Source of the DNA: Bacteroides mediterraneensis
Lineage (GTDB): Bacteria > Bacteroidota > Bacteroidia > Bacteroidales > Bacteroidaceae
Direction: 5' to 3'
DNA: 64,000 nt
Assembly (NCBI RefSeq): GCF_900128455.1
Contig: NZ_LT635783.1
Span: 2,505,935 to 2,569,934, forward strand
The notes beneath the pieces were generated by a model. That model was not told the origin of the DNA. It searched no databases and worked only from the letters and a program-made list of their open reading frames with translations. This document shows positions 1 to 6,193 of the stretch, piece after piece (the first letter of the stretch is position 1; every line of letters begins with the position of its first letter). The position numbers were made by a program, and so were the translations under genes.

Positions 1-413
1 AGGTAGAAGGTAGAATAGTTAGAAAAGATGGAGTAAATGTACGAATTGTTTGTTGGAATTACAAATCTTTATCTGGTGAATATCCATTAATGGCATTGGT
101 TGAAAACGGTATTTTTGAAGAATCAGAATTATATACTTCTGAAGGAAAATATAAATCATGGGAGAATGGAGGAACAGAAGATAAATACGATTTGAGTATT
201 GAACTGAATAAAAAAGAGAAGTATCAGTTTAAACCGTTTGATAAGGTGCTTGTGAGGGATTATGATGATGGTTTTTGGAAAGCAGATATATTTTTAAATA
301 ATTCAGATGGATGTAATTATATGTGTACTGGAAATGTAGTTTGGGCTCAGTGCATCCCTTATAACGAACAAACTGCACATCTATTAGGAACAACAGATAA
401 TTGGGAGGAATAA
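1..413 (+). CDS. Phage protein of unknown function, 5' end outside window
   Basis: The reading frame is open from base 3 to a TAA at 411-413, so the gene enters the window from the left; an internal ATG at 90 is not needed as a start. The visible 136 residues are rich in aromatic and acidic residues and contain a stretch around FDKVLVRDYDDGFWKAD that looks like a small beta-barrel (SH3/KOW-like) fold, but I recognise no family. It sits 3 bp before a zinc-ribbon gene in a tightly packed block of small phage accessory genes. The function is unknown. Confidence 0.6.
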   Translation, partial: VEGRIVRKDGVNVRIVCWNYKSLSGEYPLMALVENGIFEESELYTSEGKYKSWENGGTEDKYDLSIELNKKEKYQFKPFDKVLVRDYDDGFWKADIFLNNSDGCNYMCTGNVVWAQCIPYNEQTAHLLGTTDNWEE

Positions 414-416
414 ACA

Positions 417-632
417 ATGATACAAAGAGTAGATATGTATGCATGTGTATGCGACAGATGCGGCAAGACACACGTAAACGAGAATTTAGGATATGTAGCT
501 TGGACAGATGGGAGTCAGGCTTTTGAAGATGCAGAAGAAGCAGGTTGGACTGAAATAGACGGAAAACATTACTGCCCAGATTGCTATGAATATGATGAAG
601 AAACAGACGAATATAAACCAAAGAAGAAATGA
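417..632 (+). CDS. Small zinc-ribbon phage protein
   Basis: This 71-residue protein has two CxxC knuckles, C12-x2-C15 and C53-x2-C56, separated by about 37 residues. That is the layout of a treble-clef or zinc-ribbon fold binding one zinc. The C-terminus is acidic and then lysine-rich. Such proteins usually bind nucleic acid or a protein partner, but nothing here says which. The stop codon overlaps the next start (ATGA at 629-632), so the two genes are probably translationally coupled within one accessory operon. Confidence 0.6.
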   Translation: MIQRVDMYACVCDRCGKTHVNENLGYVAWTDGSQAFEDAEEAGWTEIDGKHYCPDCYEYDEETDEYKPKKK

Positions 633-985
633 AAGCAAAACTAATAAAAGAATGGGATTGGTACTGTAAAATATTATCAGAAGGTACAGAAGTAACAATT
701 ATTAAAGGCATGGAAGCAGATGCATCCGATGTGCTTAATGCACCATACGGTATGTGTTACCTTTGCGAGTTTGAAGGAAGTATGCATTACATTCCTGCAA
801 CGTATCTTACCATTACTGATTGGGAGAATACGGATTGGGAACAGCGCAGATACGAAATAGCAAAGGAAGCTATGCTTCACATGATAGACCCTAAAATGTT
901 AACTCAAAAGTACGGTCTTATGGCTGTAAATGCTGTTGAGTTTGCTGATTCTTTGATTGCTGAACTAAAGAAAACAAAAAAATGA
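629..985 (+). CDS. Phage hypothetical protein
   Basis: 118 residues. The first half (KEWDWYCKILSEGTEVTIIKGM) looks like a small beta-rich domain. The second half is helical and resembles the short helical domain seen in many Bacteroides prophage accessory proteins (YEIAKEAMLHMID near residue 75). I do not recognise a function. Start and stop overlap both neighbours by 4 bp (ATGA), which supports the gene call and an operon with the zinc-ribbon and ASCH genes. Confidence 0.55.
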   Translation: MKAKLIKEWDWYCKILSEGTEVTIIKGMEADASDVLNAPYGMCYLCEFEGSMHYIPATYLTITDWENTDWEQRRYEIAKEAMLHMIDPKMLTQKYGLMAVNAVEFADSLIAELKKTKK

Positions 986-1383
986 AAGCAATATCCATCA
1001 AACAGCCGTGGGCGAGTCTAATCGCTCACGGTATTAAGGACATCGAGAACCGGACATGGAAGTGCCCTCAGCAGTATATCGGACAAAGGGTACTTATCCA
1101 TGCTGCAAAGACTACAGTCAAGGAAGGATGGAGCGCACTAACAGAAACACAGTTAAAGAAAGTATTTCCTCACAAGAATAAACTTTATGGAGATAATGAG
1201 AAGCTTCCGCAGGGTGCCATCATTGGCAGCGTAGTAATAGAAGATTGCGTACAGAACCATCCTTCAGTGTGGGCAGAGAAAGGTTGCTGGAACTTGGTGC
1301 TGAAAGATGCGGTTCTGTTTGACAAGCCAATTCTGAATGTGAAAGGGAAATTAGGATTTTGGAATTATAATTTGGAGGATTAA
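982..1383 (+). CDS. ASCH-domain protein
   Basis: 133 residues starting MKAISIKQPWASLI, the classic opening of ASCH-domain proteins (PUA-like beta-barrel). IENRTWK near residue 22 and a C-terminal GKLGFWN are also typical. ASCH proteins are thought to bind RNA or modified nucleosides, and some are ribonucleases or cytidine amidohydrolases; phage members are common and mostly uncharacterised. The start overlaps the upstream gene by 4 bp. This is the first of three ASCH-type proteins in this prophage (see 3928-4335 and 7521-7910). Confidence 0.75.
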   Translation: MKAISIKQPWASLIAHGIKDIENRTWKCPQQYIGQRVLIHAAKTTVKEGWSALTETQLKKVFPHKNKLYGDNEKLPQGAIIGSVVIEDCVQNHPSVWAEKGCWNLVLKDAVLFDKPILNVKGKLGFWNYNLED

Positions 1384-1386
1384 GCG

Positions 1387-1650
1387 ATGAAAACATTTAC
1401 GATAAGTGTTCCGACAAAAAAAGAAGAAATAAAGAATTATTTTATGCAGTTGTTTGGCTGGATGACGCATCCTGGTAGGATGAAAAGGAATAAATCACTA
1501 TTTGATAATTTGTATAATGAAATATGTGATGAATTAAATTCAGGATACTGGAGAAACGATATTTCAAAAGAAATGAGAGACCGTCTTACGTCGTATCCAT
1601 ACGGAAAGATTGCAGAGATGATTATTGAAAAGAAAAGTAAACTGTTATGA
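1387..1650 (+). CDS. Phage hypothetical protein
   Basis: 87 residues, basic and mostly helical, starting MKTFTISVPTKKEEIKN. The first residues look like a short beta strand followed by a helix-turn-helix-sized bundle, but no family is recognised. It begins 3 bp after the ASCH gene and overlaps the next gene by 4 bp (ATGA at 1647-1650), so it belongs to the same accessory operon. Confidence 0.5.
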   Translation: MKTFTISVPTKKEEIKNYFMQLFGWMTHPGRMKRNKSLFDNLYNEICDELNSGYWRNDISKEMRDRLTSYPYGKIAEMIIEKKSKLL

Positions 1651-2240
1651 ATCTAAATAAATTAAGAGATAAGGCCTACAAGTGCGCAGTAGTCCACGGT
1701 TGGCACGAAGAAAACCTGAGTGATGAACATTTCCTCTGTCTGGTCATATCTGAACTGATGGAAGCGGTGGAAGCTGACCGGAAAGGAAAACATGCAGATA
1801 CCAAAAAGTTCAATCAGGAATTGGATTACTACATACACGAGATGAAGCTGTATGGAGAAAACTATGATAAAGCCTATCGTGATACGTTTGAATATTATCT
1901 TAAAGATAGTGTGGAGGACGAACTTTCTGATGCATGCATCCGGATGCTGGATTTGGCCGGACTTAGGAATGTGGATTTGGGTGAGGTCAATTCTGATGAA
2001 TTGAAATGTTCTGAAGGATTCTTCGATTGGACTTTCACAGAATCTGTTTTCTCGATGGTATGTAACATGACAGATACAGATTACATTGATACCCATTCAT
2101 TCGGCAGTTTTCTTCGAGTGTCTTTAATTGAAATATTGGTTTTCTGCGTACAAAAAGATATCGACATTTTCTGGCATATCGAACAGAAGATGAAATACAA
2201 TGAACTACGCCCATATAAGCATGGGGATAAAAGCTACTGA
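1647..2240 (+). CDS. MazG-like nucleotide pyrophosphohydrolase (all-alpha NTP-PPase fold)
   Basis: 197 residues. The N-terminal part (GWHEENLSDEHFLCLVISELMEAVEADRKGK, quoted here in shortened form as SELMEAVEADRKGK) carries the acidic ExxE-type helix of MazG/dUTPase-like all-alpha pyrophosphatases. A second acidic helix, DELSDACIRMLDLAG near residue 92, supplies the ExxD-type partner. Known relatives hydrolyse NTPs or dNTPs to the monophosphate with Mg2+ and help phages adjust nucleotide pools or counter host alarmones. The C-terminal half is an extension I do not recognise. The gene is coupled to both neighbours. Confidence 0.6.
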   Translation: MNLNKLRDKAYKCAVVHGWHEENLSDEHFLCLVISELMEAVEADRKGKHADTKKFNQELDYYIHEMKLYGENYDKAYRDTFEYYLKDSVEDELSDACIRMLDLAGLRNVDLGEVNSDELKCSEGFFDWTFTESVFSMVCNMTDTDYIDTHSFGSFLRVSLIEILVFCVQKDIDIFWHIEQKMKYNELRPYKHGDKSY

Positions 2241-2242
2241 CC

Positions 2243-2599
2243 ATGAAACACATATTCTACGCCTTAATCATTCTGCAAGCCCTGTATGAGCTTGCGAAGC
2301 TGTTTAGATGTAAATCCCTGTACCGACATGTGAAAGTCTTTCAAAAACTGGATAAGACATCAAAAAGATGGTATCTGATGGCACATCCGTGGCTCCATGT
2401 TGCATTGTTCATGGATACCGTCGGGCTTATGCTTTTGGGTATAGGATTGTTTTCAAGCCAGTGGGTATGTTTCCTTGTTGTCTTGGCCATGAGTTTCAGC
2501 CGGATTCAAAAATTGGGAGCATGGGCGATATTCCTGGACAGTCTGGTTACGGTCATCATCTACACTTTCGCCATCCTGAACGCATACCACTTGGCATAA
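2243..2599 (+). CDS. Small phage membrane protein
   Basis: 118 residues with an N-terminal hydrophobic stretch and two or three further membrane segments (about residues 48-66, 70-88 and 96-114), separated by short basic loops. There is no enzymatic motif. It starts 2 bp after the MazG-like gene and is the last gene of this block before a hairpin at 2598-2637. The function is unknown; membrane proteins here may act in superinfection exclusion, but nothing in the sequence shows that. Confidence 0.5.
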   Translation: MKHIFYALIILQALYELAKLFRCKSLYRHVKVFQKLDKTSKRWYLMAHPWLHVALFMDTVGLMLLGIGLFSSQWVCFLVVLAMSFSRIQKLGAWAIFLDSLVTVIIYTFAILNAYHLA

Positions 2600-2661
2600 A
2601 AAAGGGAGCCAGCCCACACGATTAGAAGCCAACTCCCACACACGATTATGATGCAAATATA
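2598..2661 (-). ncRNA. Possible short minus-strand RNA: -7 box, hairpin and U-run
   Basis: On the minus strand a -7 box TATATTTG (plus 2654-2661) is followed about 20 nt later by a GGGAG...CTCCC hairpin (plus 2604-2637) and six U residues (plus 2598-2603), which together would give an RNA of about 50 nt. It contains TAATCGTGTG twice, complementary to the CACGATTATG start regions of the genes at 3461 and 7521. No clear -33 box is seen. It could instead be a simple minus-strand terminator. Confidence 0.3.
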
Positions 2662-2687
2662 CTAATTCATTCTAAAACTATCGTGCT

Positions 2688-3125
2688 ATGACAAAAGAAT
2701 TTTCGTCAATCGTGGAGTTGAAATCAATACGTGAACAGAAATCAAGATTATCGGAAAGAGAGCAGGAGCTTTCGTTACCAGTGCTGACTGATCTGTCGCT
2801 TATTCCGGAGATTTACGGCTGGTTCAAGGAGATCCTTTCCGGGATGGACTGCCATCCCAATCCTGAGAGCGTTACTCAGCGGAAGAAGTTCCTCTTTATC
2901 GTTCTGTTCCTATTTGCCCCCAGCGTGTTGGCTGGCGGCCGGCTGACGAATGGCATCCGAGCAGAGATTTCCGGCGTGTTCCCGGATGTGTCCCCGTGTG
3001 TAATTTCGAACAATATTGCCGATGTTTCCTTTATCTACCAGCAGTACAAGGATTTCCGGCAGGATATTGAGTATCTTTACAATCAGATTTTAGAACGGCT
3101 GAAAAACAAAGGACTAATCAAGTAG
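2688..3125 (+). CDS. Phage hypothetical protein
   Basis: 145 residues. It starts with a charged helical segment (ELKSIREQKSRLSERE), followed by a hydrophobic block (FLFIVLFLFAPSVLAGG) that looks buried rather than a clean signal, then a C-terminal helical part ending LKNKGLIK. Proteins of this look recur in Bacteroides prophages upstream of structural modules, but I cannot name a function. It stands alone between the hairpin at 2598-2640 and a strong terminator at 3126-3158, and ends in TAG. Confidence 0.55.
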   Translation: MTKEFSSIVELKSIREQKSRLSEREQELSLPVLTDLSLIPEIYGWFKEILSGMDCHPNPESVTQRKKFLFIVLFLFAPSVLAGGRLTNGIRAEISGVFPDVSPCVISNNIADVSFIYQQYKDFRQDIEYLYNQILERLKNKGLIK

Positions 3126-3158
3126 CTGCTGGTGCTGTATAAGCTCCAGCATTTTTTA
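3126..3158 (+). terminator. Intrinsic terminator
   Basis: TGCTGG and CCAGCA arms (3128-3133 and 3146-3151) are followed by TTTTTTATT, directly after the stop codon of the upstream gene. This isolates the HicAB module from upstream transcription. Confidence 0.7.
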
Positions 3159-3162
3159 TTAT

Positions 3163-3219
3163 TTGTAGCGAAAATGTTACAATGAAGTTTGCATAATTGT
3201 AGCGAAAATGTTACCTTTG
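3163..3219 (+). promoter_or_regulatory. hicAB promoter with two operator repeats
   Basis: An 18-bp direct repeat TTGTAGCGAAAATGTTAC occurs at 3163-3180 and 3197-3214, 34 bp apart. The second copy runs into a -7 box TACCTTTG at 3212-3219, and hicA starts 24 bp later. The layout suggests repressor sites, probably for HicB, which has a C-terminal DNA-binding domain, overlapping the promoter. Confidence 0.65.
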
Positions 3220-3242
3220 TATTGTTAAATAACAAAAGCGAT

Positions 3243-3425
3243 ATGAAATTTAGTGAAATGCACAGAAGACTTGAGCAGGCTGGCTGGTATATTTTCAAGG
3301 AAACAGACCACCGCTACTACGCTCACAAGGATTTTCCTTACTTGATTAAAGTCGGTCGGCATGGTAGTAAAGAAGTACCGCCAAATGAGTTTAACAAAGT
3401 AATGAAGAAAGCAGGGCTAAAATAA
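3243..3425 (+). CDS. hicA: HicA mRNA interferase toxin
   Basis: 60 residues starting MKFSEMHRRLEQAGWY, with a dsRBD-like HicA fold. The catalytic-type histidine region is HRYYAHKDFPYLIKVGRHGSKE, followed by a lysine-rich end. HicA toxins cleave mRNA and tmRNA in translation-dependent fashion and are held inactive by HicB. The start at 3243 is chosen because the upstream in-frame codons lie inside the operator repeat and are not conserved-looking. hicB follows 35 bp downstream on the same transcript. Confidence 0.8.
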   Translation: MKFSEMHRRLEQAGWYIFKETDHRYYAHKDFPYLIKVGRHGSKEVPPNEFNKVMKKAGLK

Positions 3426-3460
3426 GCCCTGCACTTCATTCCAACATAAATTGCACGATT

Positions 3461-3868
3461 ATGAAGAAAAAAGTAAAAGCAATCATCAGCAAGTCCGATA
3501 CAGGGTTTGTTATTATGATGGAAGGGTTTGATTGGGCTATGTCCTATGGCGATACATTGGAGGAAGCCAAAGCTGATTTTGAGAACTTTCCGCAGGAGTA
3601 TATTGAAATGTCTAAAGAAGCAGGGAAGGAGATACCGCCTGAATTAAACAATGGCGAATTGGAGTTTGAATATGTTTATGACTTGTCAGGCTTCTTTAAA
3701 CAGTTCCCGTTCATTTCGGCAACCGCATTGGCTAAAAGATTGGGAATAAATGAAGGGCTTATGAGGCGTTATAAGTCAGGTTGCGCTCCTGTAGGAGAAA
3801 TGCAGAAAAAAAGGATATTGGATGGCATTCATGCCATTGGTAAAGAACTGCTTTCCGTTCAATTCTAA
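3461..3868 (+). CDS. hicB: HicB antitoxin with C-terminal DNA-binding domain
   Basis: 135 residues. The N-terminal part (KAIISKSDTGFVIMMEG, then YGDTLEEAKADF) is the partial RNase H-like HicB fold that blocks HicA. The C-terminal part (FISATALAKRLGINEGLMRRYKSG) is a helix-turn-helix, which lets the complex repress its own promoter. The two repeats at 3163-3214 are the probable target. The start is preceded by GCACGATTATG, a start context shared with the gene at 7521. A terminator follows at 3899. Confidence 0.8.
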   Translation: MKKKVKAIISKSDTGFVIMMEGFDWAMSYGDTLEEAKADFENFPQEYIEMSKEAGKEIPPELNNGELEFEYVYDLSGFFKQFPFISATALAKRLGINEGLMRRYKSGCAPVGEMQKKRILDGIHAIGKELLSVQF

Positions 3869-3898
3869 GTCGCTTTTGTTATTGTACGAGAAAGTTAA

Positions 3899-3926
3899 AG
3901 CCGGAGCGTTATGCTTCCGGCTTTTG
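3899..3926 (+). terminator. Terminator after hicB
   Basis: The stem AGCCGGAGC / GCTTCCGGCT (one bulge) is followed by TTTTG. It lies at the convergent end of hicAB and the minus-strand ASCH gene at 3928-4335 and may serve both. Confidence 0.65.
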
Positions 3927-3927
3927 T

Positions 3928-4335
3928 CTATTTTCTATGTACTTCTATTATTTCACCTAAATGAAAAGCTATTTGCCAAAAAGCATATAAATCAGCACGT
4001 ATCATATTTGGTATGAACCTAAAGCCGTCAACCTCTACTAAAGCCGTATCACGTTCTTTGGCATATCCAACGGCAATATACAAATATTTGTAAGGTTTAG
4101 GTACAAACGGAAAATTTCCGTTATTATAGTCGTCAATGAAATATTCTTTATCTGGTTGGGTTACATTTGGATTAAGAACATATTTGCCGTTTCCATCTTT
4201 GAGCAAATAGCGGTTTGCAGTAATACCTTCTTTGATTTCTCTATACTCTTCTTTCTTTGTACCTGCTATTATCTGGTCAAAATAAACTTGCTTTATAGGT
4301 AAATAAAGGGTATTCTCTTTAGTAGGCGTTTCCAT
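3928..4335 (-). CDS. ASCH-like phage protein
   Basis: 135 residues. LPIKQVYFDQIIAGTKKEEYREI near residue 12 is the ASCH-type first strand and helix, followed by a variable insert, and then YLYIAVGYAKERDTALVEVDGF, the second half of the PUA-like barrel. It is likely a nucleic acid or nucleoside binder; no enzymatic role can be assigned. It lies 2 bp downstream of the XRE regulator on the same strand, so it is expressed with the regulator and not with the surrounding phage operons. Confidence 0.6.
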   Translation of the reverse strand: METPTKENTLYLPIKQVYFDQIIAGTKKEEYREIKEGITANRYLLKDGNGKYVLNPNVTQPDKEYFIDDYNNGNFPFVPKPYKYLYIAVGYAKERDTALVEVDGFRFIPNMIRADLYAFWQIAFHLGEIIEVHRK

Positions 4336-4337
4336 AA

Positions 4338-4586
4338 TTATTCTATTTTAAGATTTATATCTTTCCCACAATGAGGACAGGAGATTGAAAGACAGTCTTT
4401 CTTTGGTTGCTCGAATAATTCCGTTACCGGACATCCAATAGCATCAGCAATCTTATTTAATGTTTCTACCGTTGGGTTTCCATTTACCATATTAGAAAGA
4501 TTAACCCTATTGATACCCATCTTATCGGCAAGCTCTGTTATAGTCATGCCTTTTTCTTTAATCACTTCTTTTATTCTTAAATTCAT
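4338..4586 (-). CDS. XRE-family helix-turn-helix regulator with C-terminal zinc knuckle
   Basis: 82 residues from MNLRIKEVIKEKGMTITELADKMG, a Cro/CI-type HTH (helices near residues 14-35, recognition helix NRVNLSNMVNG), followed by TVETLNKIADAIGCPVTELF and a short CPHC-containing tail. The ATG at 4584-4586 is preferred because the upstream in-frame codons lie in the promoter. It is transcribed divergently from the gene at 4755, with repeated TTGTAACG sites between, so it probably represses one or both promoters. It may be an immunity or accessory regulator of the prophage. Confidence 0.75.
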   Translation of the reverse strand: MNLRIKEVIKEKGMTITELADKMGINRVNLSNMVNGNPTVETLNKIADAIGCPVTELFEQPKKDCLSISCPHCGKDINLKIE

Positions 4587-4610
4587 ATTGCAGTGTTTTA
4601 ATATTCGATG

Positions 4611-4722
4611 CAAATATACAAATAAAAACCACTTGTAACGTTATATCGGTACATTTATTTGTTAAAGTAGTGTTAAATGTTTCTTTTTATTTTGCCTATT
4701 GTAACGATTTATATTACATTTG
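4611..4722. promoter_or_regulatory. Divergent promoters with paired operator sites
   Basis: The rightward promoter has TTTG at 4691-4694, a 20-nt spacer and TACATTTG at 4715-4722. The leftward -7 box TATATTTG is at plus 4611-4618. TTGTAACG occurs at 4633-4640 and again at 4699-4706, each followed by an AT-rich TTATA-like stretch; the second copy sits inside the rightward promoter. These are likely binding sites for the adjacent XRE protein. Confidence 0.65.
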
Positions 4723-4754
4723 CATCGTAATCGAAAATTAAAACATTACATAAT

Positions 4755-5048
4755 ATGAAAGCAATAAACGAAACAATAGCAAATGCGATAGTAGAAAACA
4801 TCGAAGGCAACAACGGTACATTCTCTTTTGAGGTAGAAGTAAGCAATACTTTGGTAGTTGTCAATGGTAGCTTTGAGATTGACGGTTATTGCGAAGATGA
4901 TTATTTCAACGGTACAGGCGCATGGGTAACTACTTACGTTTCTGTTTGCATTGATAGCGTAGAATCCTATGACGAGGACGGCAACGAGATGGATGTGGAT
5001 TGCGACCTTTCAGAGATTGAAAGAAGCGTTGAAAGATTGGTAGCATAA
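4755..5048 (+). CDS. Phage hypothetical protein, acidic beta-rich
   Basis: 97 residues, strongly acidic, with alternating hydrophobic residues suggesting a beta sandwich (VEVSNTLVVVNGSFEIDGY, then WVTTYVSVCIDSVESYDEDG). It ends in an acidic helix. This type of small protein is frequent in Bacteroides mobile elements, with no known role. It is the first gene behind the strong rightward promoter at 4691-4722, so it is the main gene controlled by the XRE regulator, along with the next two. Confidence 0.55.
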   Translation: MKAINETIANAIVENIEGNNGTFSFEVEVSNTLVVVNGSFEIDGYCEDDYFNGTGAWVTTYVSVCIDSVESYDEDGNEMDVDCDLSEIERSVERLVA

Positions 5049-5074
5049 TATTAAACGACTAAAGATATACGGTT

Positions 5075-5401
5075 ATGGCAACAGAAAAAAGAAACCAATT
5101 AAAAGAGATTATGAGTCTTGCTTGGTCATTTGTACACAAGAACGGTTATTCAATGAGTGAGGCGTTGAAATGCGCTTGGACTAATATCAAACTTCGTGCA
5201 TTGCTTCATAAGAAGGTGGTTGAGTTCTATTTCAAGAAAACAGACGGCACGCTGCGTCAGGCTTTCGGTACTTTAATGAGCGGCAGAATACCTGAAACCA
5301 AAGGTACGAAGAAAACGGCAGATAACTGCCAGGTGTACTTTGATACAGAGAAAAACGAATACAGATGTTTTAAGAAGTGTAACCTTATAAAAATAGCGTG
5401 A
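5075..5401 (+). CDS. SH3-like (DUF2693/WYL_2-type) phage protein
   Basis: 108 residues. A helical N-terminus (EIMSLAWSFVHKNGYSMSEALKCAWTNIK) precedes a small barrel, VEFYFKKTDGTLRQAFGTL ... KKTADNCQVYFD, which matches the Sm/SH3-like domain found in many Bacteroides mobile elements (DUF2693 as I remember it). The function is unknown. It lies 26 bp after its neighbour in the rightward operon driven from 4715 and ends with a GTG overlap region at 5398. Confidence 0.6.
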   Translation: MATEKRNQLKEIMSLAWSFVHKNGYSMSEALKCAWTNIKLRALLHKKVVEFYFKKTDGTLRQAFGTLMSGRIPETKGTKKTADNCQVYFDTEKNEYRCFKKCNLIKIA

Positions 5402-5403
5402 TT

Positions 5404-5847
5404 ATGAATATAGTAACAGATGCGTATGGCAAAAACATTCAGGCTATTAGCGCAAAAGAATACAACCAATTTTGTCAAATAGCTTCAATGACACAGCCTT
5501 ATCTAAGATTTGAAGAATCAGCATTTTGCAAGTTAGTAGATATTGCAACATCTATGATTCGAAGTGGATTAGATAATCAAAGTGCTAAAGAGATACTATT
5601 GAAATATAAAGAAAAGTATTATCCGTTTGGATTCAAAGAGAATATGAACAAACCTTACATGGCTGACTGTAGAAGGTTTTTGTATCCAAGAATAAAGCCT
5701 AATTTCGAACATTATACCCTTATTGAAGTGGATGTATTTATTATGGTTTACAGGGCATGTAAACAATTTATATATTCTGGTCTAACCAATGAATCCGCAG
5801 AAGAACTTTTGGGAAAGGTAGAAATGTATAGAAAAATTCTGAGTTAA
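5404..5847 (+). CDS. Phage hypothetical protein
   Basis: 147 residues from the ATG at 5404; a GTG two codons earlier overlaps the upstream stop but is less likely. It is all-helical, with two similar halves (SAKEILLKYKEKYYPFG near residue 60 and SAEELLGKVEMYRKIL at the end), which suggests an internal duplication. No family is recognised. It is the last gene of the 4755-5847 operon, and a gap of 346 bp follows. Confidence 0.5.
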   Translation: MNIVTDAYGKNIQAISAKEYNQFCQIASMTQPYLRFEESAFCKLVDIATSMIRSGLDNQSAKEILLKYKEKYYPFGFKENMNKPYMADCRRFLYPRIKPNFEHYTLIEVDVFIMVYRACKQFIYSGLTNESAEELLGKVEMYRKILS

Positions 5848-6071
5848 ACTCTCACGCACGACGATTTTGAAACAATCAGCCAAATGTTTGTTCTGAACAC
5901 GGTAATCTTTAGGACAAATATTTGGCGGTTGGTAACTTTGCCTTAGAACGAAATGCGCTTCGTGGCTGTAGCGTTAGAAGGATATTCAAGGCATTTCTTT
6001 CAAGGGGTAAACAGCCACTTTAGACCTCTTTTAAGATTTGCCTTTTTTATATGTCAGGCGTGACAGGTCAA

Positions 6072-6114
6072 GGCAAGACATTCAGGTGTAAATGGGTTCG
6101 AATCCCAGCTTGCT
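6072..6114 (+). ncRNA. tRNA-like minihelix (possible tRNA remnant)
   Basis: GGCAAG (6072-6077) can pair with CTTGCT (6109-6114) around a perfect T-arm-like hairpin, TGGG-TTCGAAT-CCCA (6093-6107). The D and anticodon arms are missing; only about 15 nt replace them. It may be a decayed tRNA, an old attachment-site relic or chance. Confidence 0.3.
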
Positions 6115-6131
6115 ACTACGGTCAAAATAAA

Positions 6132-6168
6132 ATCCTCATTGATGAATTGACCGGCCATCAATGAGGAT
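6132..6168 (+). promoter_or_regulatory. Perfect 13-bp hairpin upstream of antirepressor start
   Basis: ATCCTCATTGATG (6132-6144) and CATCAATGAGGAT (6156-6168) form a perfect stem with an 11-nt loop, 25 nt before the ATG at 6194. There is no U-run, so it is more likely a leader structure or operator than a terminator. Confidence 0.45.
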
Positions 6169-6193
6169 ATGTTTAATTCAGGTTTTACAGCGT

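Larger units (their letters stand above)
5848..6193. other. Intergenic region of stacked inverted repeats before the antirepressor gene
   Basis: No convincing ORF is seen in this 346-bp gap. It holds an imperfect 13-bp inverted repeat (GCCAAATGTTTGT at 5879-5891 with ACAAATATTTGGC at 5914-5926), a tRNA-like minihelix at 6072-6114, and a perfect 13-bp hairpin at 6132-6168 ending 25 nt before the next start. A competing 7-bp pairing, CGGTCAA (6119-6125) with TTGACCG (6147-6153), would break the last hairpin. It looks like a regulatory region, but the mechanism is unknown. Confidence 0.5.
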
